Assembly (NCBI RefSeq): GCF_000750955.1
Contig: NZ_CCEJ010000013.1
Location: forward strand, 21,127 to 85,126
Direction: 5' to 3'
DNA from: Criblamydia sequanensis CRIB-18
GTDB taxonomy: Bacteria > Chlamydiota > Chlamydiia > Chlamydiales > Criblamydiaceae
DNA length: 64,000 nucleotides
Under the pieces are notes generated by a model. The model saw only the letters and a list, made by a program, of their open reading frames with translations, had not been told where the DNA came from and made no database searches. The number at the start of each line of letters is the position of its first letter. The stretch's first letter is position 1. Shown here piece by piece: positions 61,379-64,000 of the stretch. The position numbers and the translations under genes are program-made.

Positions 61379-62323
61379 ATGAAAGCGGTTGTGGTCGAAA
61401 AATTTGGAGAAAGCGTTCAGGTCAAAGATCAACCTCTTCCTGAGCCAAAAGATCATGAGGTCCAAATTCATATCGCTTACTCAGGGGTTAATCCGGTAGA
61501 TTGGAAAATTCAAGAAGGTTACTTTAAAGAGCGCATGCCTCATGAGTTTCCTATTATTTTAGGTTGGGATGCGGCCGGAGTCGTCACACAAACAGGCTAT
61601 GGGGTTCATCACTTTAAAAAGGGCGACGAAGTTTATGCTTATTGCCGCGAGCCCGTTATTAAAAAAGGCACTTTTGCAGAATATGTTTCAGTAAATGAAA
61701 ATTTTTTAGCGTTAAAGCCTAAAAATATTAGCTTTGCTGAAGCGGCATCCATTCCTTTAGCCGGACTCACTGCTTGGCAATCTCTTTTTGATTATGCGAA
61801 ATTACAAAAAGGGCAAACCGTCTTAATTCATGCTGGTGCCGGCGGGGTTGGCAGTTTTGCTATTCAACTTGCTAAAATCAAAGGAGCCATCGTCTATACC
61901 ACAGCGAGCGTTAACAACCACCCTTACGTCAAAAAGCTTGGAGCCGATTTTGCCCTTGACTATCATCAAGAAGATTTTGTTCGAGCCTTCAAAATGAAAT
62001 TACCGGATGGTTTTGATGTCGTTTTTGATTGCGTTGGCGGAGAGACTTTTAGAAAGAGCTTTGCTCTTGTTAAAAAAGGGGGCTGTCTTGTTTCTATCTG
62101 CAATTTTAATGCTGAAAGCCTTGGCCAGCAATATGGGGTTAGAAGCGGCCATGTTTTTGTCTCTCCTAATGGCAGACAGCTTCGTGAAATTTCAGCTCTT
62201 ATAGAAAGCGGCCAATTAAAGCCGCCTCACATCGAGGAATTTACTTTAGCTCACGCAAAACAAGCGCTTGAAAAAATTAGAACGGGACACACCCAAGGCA
62301 AAATCGTTTTAAAGGTAACTTGA
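61379..62323 (+). CDS. NADPH-dependent MDR oxidoreductase (quinone-reductase-like)
   Basis: A 314-aa zinc-independent medium-chain dehydrogenase/reductase. GroES-like N-terminus (YSGVNPVDWKIQEGYF, PIILGWDAAGVV), Rossmann motif HAGAGGVGSFAIQLAK, CVGG, and the C-terminal HTQGKIVLKV. The Cys ligands of zinc enzymes are missing, as in quinone oxidoreductases. Likely reduces quinones or enones. Monocistronic by appearance. Confidence 0.9.
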   Translation: MKAVVVEKFGESVQVKDQPLPEPKDHEVQIHIAYSGVNPVDWKIQEGYFKERMPHEFPIILGWDAAGVVTQTGYGVHHFKKGDEVYAYCREPVIKKGTFAEYVSVNENFLALKPKNISFAEAASIPLAGLTAWQSLFDYAKLQKGQTVLIHAGAGGVGSFAIQLAKIKGAIVYTTASVNNHPYVKKLGADFALDYHQEDFVRAFKMKLPDGFDVVFDCVGGETFRKSFALVKKGGCLVSICNFNAESLGQQYGVRSGHVFVSPNGRQLREISALIESGQLKPPHIEEFTLAHAKQALEKIRTGHTQGKIVLKVT

Positions 62324-62353
62324 TCTCTGATTTTTTTTGCAATTTTACTAATT

Positions 62354-64000
62354 TTACTCTAGGGATGAAAATTGCGTAGGAACCGGGCCATAGACTTGTC
62401 CAAACTCGGAGGCGGTTTCTGTCAAATTTGCAAGAAAATCAGTTTTTTTAAAAAAATCCATGACAGTTTCTTGAGATGGAGAGCTAAGCCACCATGGGGT
62501 CACATGTTCTCCTCCGGGATTCATGGATAATTTTATTATTTTTTGCGATTCCGATTCCGATAAAGAGGCGCTATCAATCATTAATTCAGGGTGGTGGGGC
62601 AAAACAAGCTCATCTCCCCCTCCATAAATTCCCGGTACATTAATATGAATTAGCTTATTCCCCCGGTTGGCTCTGATGTCATCGGCTGTATTATACCCGC
62701 TAAAAATGGCTCTAACAAACCCTTCAATGATATAATTTAACTTAATGATATAAGGCGCCCAAGCCTCAAGACTGTTTGGTGCCGCATTTCCAAGTTGAGA
62801 AACTTTTTCAACATACTTCGAAGAAGCTTCTAGGGTCGTTGGGTCTTTTCTAACTATGGCAAACATTTTTGAAAAGGCTTCTTGTATCTTAAATTGATCT
62901 TTCCCGATAGGGATTCCGCCAGCTTTAAATAAGTTCCTTTCGAGGTCAGAAAGATCTTCTTTGGCAGCTTCTAAATCGTCAATACATTCATATATTTCGC
63001 TTCTATTATCGGCTTGTTTTAATTTCTGAATTTTATCCTCTAAGTCTGCTATTTTTTTCATTCTGTCTTTTATGGACTCTATTATCTCATCAGTTGTGTC
63101 TGTTTTTTCCTTCAGCGCTCTGATTTCATCCCCCTTTAATATAAGTAACTTCAGTATGCCACTTGACTCATCACTAAAAGGATCATCTATGGCTACCCTT
63201 TTTTTGTATAATTCATCATACTCTTTATTTAAGGTTGAATATCTCTCCGAATTGGTTCCGATAATTTGTCTAATTGACCCTTCTAAATCCAAAAATTCTT
63301 GAACCTTCGGCTTTAGGGACTCTACTTCTTTTCTATTTTTACCCCTCTCAATTAATTCGGAAGTCGTTGATTTCATTATCTTCATCGCCATTTCATGAAA
63401 ATTGGCTAAATTTTGATCCATGATTATGTTTATTTGGGGATGTTCTTTTCCAAGCCATCCGGTTGGAGCCGCTCCAAAGCATTGTCCTTTGGCTATAATG
63501 TCTTCATCACTTAGTTTTTTTACTTCGTGTAAGTAGAGGTAAGCTGATTCAATAGACGCGTTCAAATTTGTATTATCGGCAAGACCTGTGCTGAGTCCTT
63601 TGCCTGGATTATTATAGGCAAGGACATTGATGCCTTCTAAGGCATATGTAAACATTTCTTCTAAATTCTGTTCATAAATATCAGTTTGATTCTGAGTAAG
63701 CAGGATGGCTTTTTTGGTGGGTTCTAAGGGTTTCGCTTCAGCAATTTGCAAAGTCATTTGAGGATCTTTGAATCTATTTGGCAAAAAAAACATTTCAGTT
63801 TGGGGAACATCCGTTCTTCTTACAAGAAACTTTGTATCTCCAATAGTGACGAACCCCCAACCTGTTCCTGAAAGATACTTTAAAAGATCCAAATCCTTAT
63901 GTTTTTCAAAATCATCAACTTTAAACTCTATGGCTGGAATTTCTTGTTTAAGGTTAAGAAAATTATTTTCCGGCTTGCCCTCGCCATCTATTTTAAAACC
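62354..64000 (-). CDS. Alpha/beta-hydrolase-like protein with Cys nucleophile elbow (5' end cut by window)
   Basis: The frame is open to the right window edge (548 residues visible); the TTG at 63892 is an internal Leu, not a start. The N-terminal half shows an alpha/beta-hydrolase pattern: KKAILLTQNQTDIYEQ, VLAYNNPGKGLSTG and the elbow AKGQCFGAAPTGWLG (GxCxG, Cys codon at 63479-63481). The centre (about 63300-62900) is a charged coiled-coil-like insertion; the last part includes NVPGIYGGGDELVLPHH, where Asp and His of a triad could lie. It resembles the chlamydial CHLPS/DUF818 hydrolase-like family, from memory. Probably host-directed, but no secretion signal can be read. Confidence 0.65.
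   Translation of the reverse strand, partial: GFKIDGEGKPENNFLNLKQEIPAIEFKVDDFEKHKDLDLLKYLSGTGWGFVTIGDTKFLVRRTDVPQTEMFFLPNRFKDPQMTLQIAEAKPLEPTKKAILLTQNQTDIYEQNLEEMFTYALEGINVLAYNNPGKGLSTGLADNTNLNASIESAYLYLHEVKKLSDEDIIAKGQCFGAAPTGWLGKEHPQINIIMDQNLANFHEMAMKIMKSTTSELIERGKNRKEVESLKPKVQEFLDLEGSIRQIIGTNSERYSTLNKEYDELYKKRVAIDDPFSDESSGILKLLILKGDEIRALKEKTDTTDEIIESIKDRMKKIADLEDKIQKLKQADNRSEIYECIDDLEAAKEDLSDLERNLFKAGGIPIGKDQFKIQEAFSKMFAIVRKDPTTLEASSKYVEKVSQLGNAAPNSLEAWAPYIIKLNYIIEGFVRAIFSGYNTADDIRANRGNKLIHINVPGIYGGGDELVLPHHPELMIDSASLSESESQKIIKLSMNPGGEHVTPWWLSSPSQETVMDFFKKTDFLANLTETASEFGQVYGPVPTQFSSLE

Noticed and set aside
63890..63892. TTG at 63892 as start of the alpha/beta-hydrolase-like gene
   Set aside because: The frame stays open with sensible protein sequence for 36 further codons to the window edge, so the gene starts outside.
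1..64000. CRISPR arrays, insertion sequences, prophage genes
   Set aside because: No regularly spaced repeats, transposase or integrase motifs were seen in the window.

Overview
The window looks like a chromosomal segment of an environmental chlamydia (order Parachlamydiales or a close relative; the family cannot be fixed from this sequence alone). Three things point there. Glycyl-tRNA synthetase is a single fused alpha+beta chain. Lysine/meso-DAP synthesis runs through LL-diaminopimelate aminotransferase (DapL), next to RNase HIII and a very short RodZ. Between the housekeeping genes sit many eukaryote-like genes of the sort used by obligate intracellular bacteria of amoebae: F-box proteins, ubiquitin-specific proteases, a phosphoinositide-phosphatase-like protein and an NSF-like AAA+ ATPase. 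The DNA is AT-rich, with AT-rich spacers. I saw no tRNA, rRNA, CRISPR array or transposase.

Layout. 1-9480: 3' part of glyQS, then a tandem F-box cluster (three related genes, the middle one frameshifted) interleaved with decayed copies of the glyQS 3' end, a membrane-anchored F-box protein, and a 671-aa protein with a CX5R phosphatase motif. 9477-12657 (minus strand): DCC protein, DnaG, a PfpI/DJ-1 protein and a Cys-rich secreted protein; the last two are bounded by perfect 21-bp direct repeats. 12910-18959: recD2, a PLD-family protein, dapB, dapA and dapL, nearly all overlapping or a few bases apart. 18944-26989: phosphoesterase, membrane proteins (two MarC), truA, rodZ, rnhC, recN. 27247-32017 (minus): two membrane-anchored USP-type deubiquitinase paralogues. 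32207-34442: an RNA-repair operon, a 2H-phosphoesterase/archease fusion overlapping rtcB. 34738-38382 (minus): a 1214-aa two-ATPase protein resembling eukaryotic NSF/Sec18. 38776-50538: HdeD, AI-2E-family permease, otsA, a four-gene run with an SPL-like radical SAM protein, a flavin oxygenase, a NAPE-PLD-like hydrolase, rlmD, rimO. 50787-54001: a three-member family of small unknown proteins around a 388-aa protein with nuclear-localisation-like basic clusters. 54057-62323: exported nucleoside hydrolase, Nudix hydrolase, a CzcCBA metal-efflux operon and an MDR oxidoreductase. 62354-64000 (minus): 5'-truncated alpha/beta-hydrolase-like protein.

How it fits together. The accessory genes converge on host ubiquitin signalling (F-box adaptors that could recruit substrates to host SCF ligases, and USPs that could remove ubiquitin) and on host membrane traffic (NSF-like ATPase, phosphoinositide-phosphatase-like protein, NAPE-PLD-like hydrolase). 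These host roles are inference from family resemblance. The housekeeping assignments rest on visible catalytic motifs and are much firmer.
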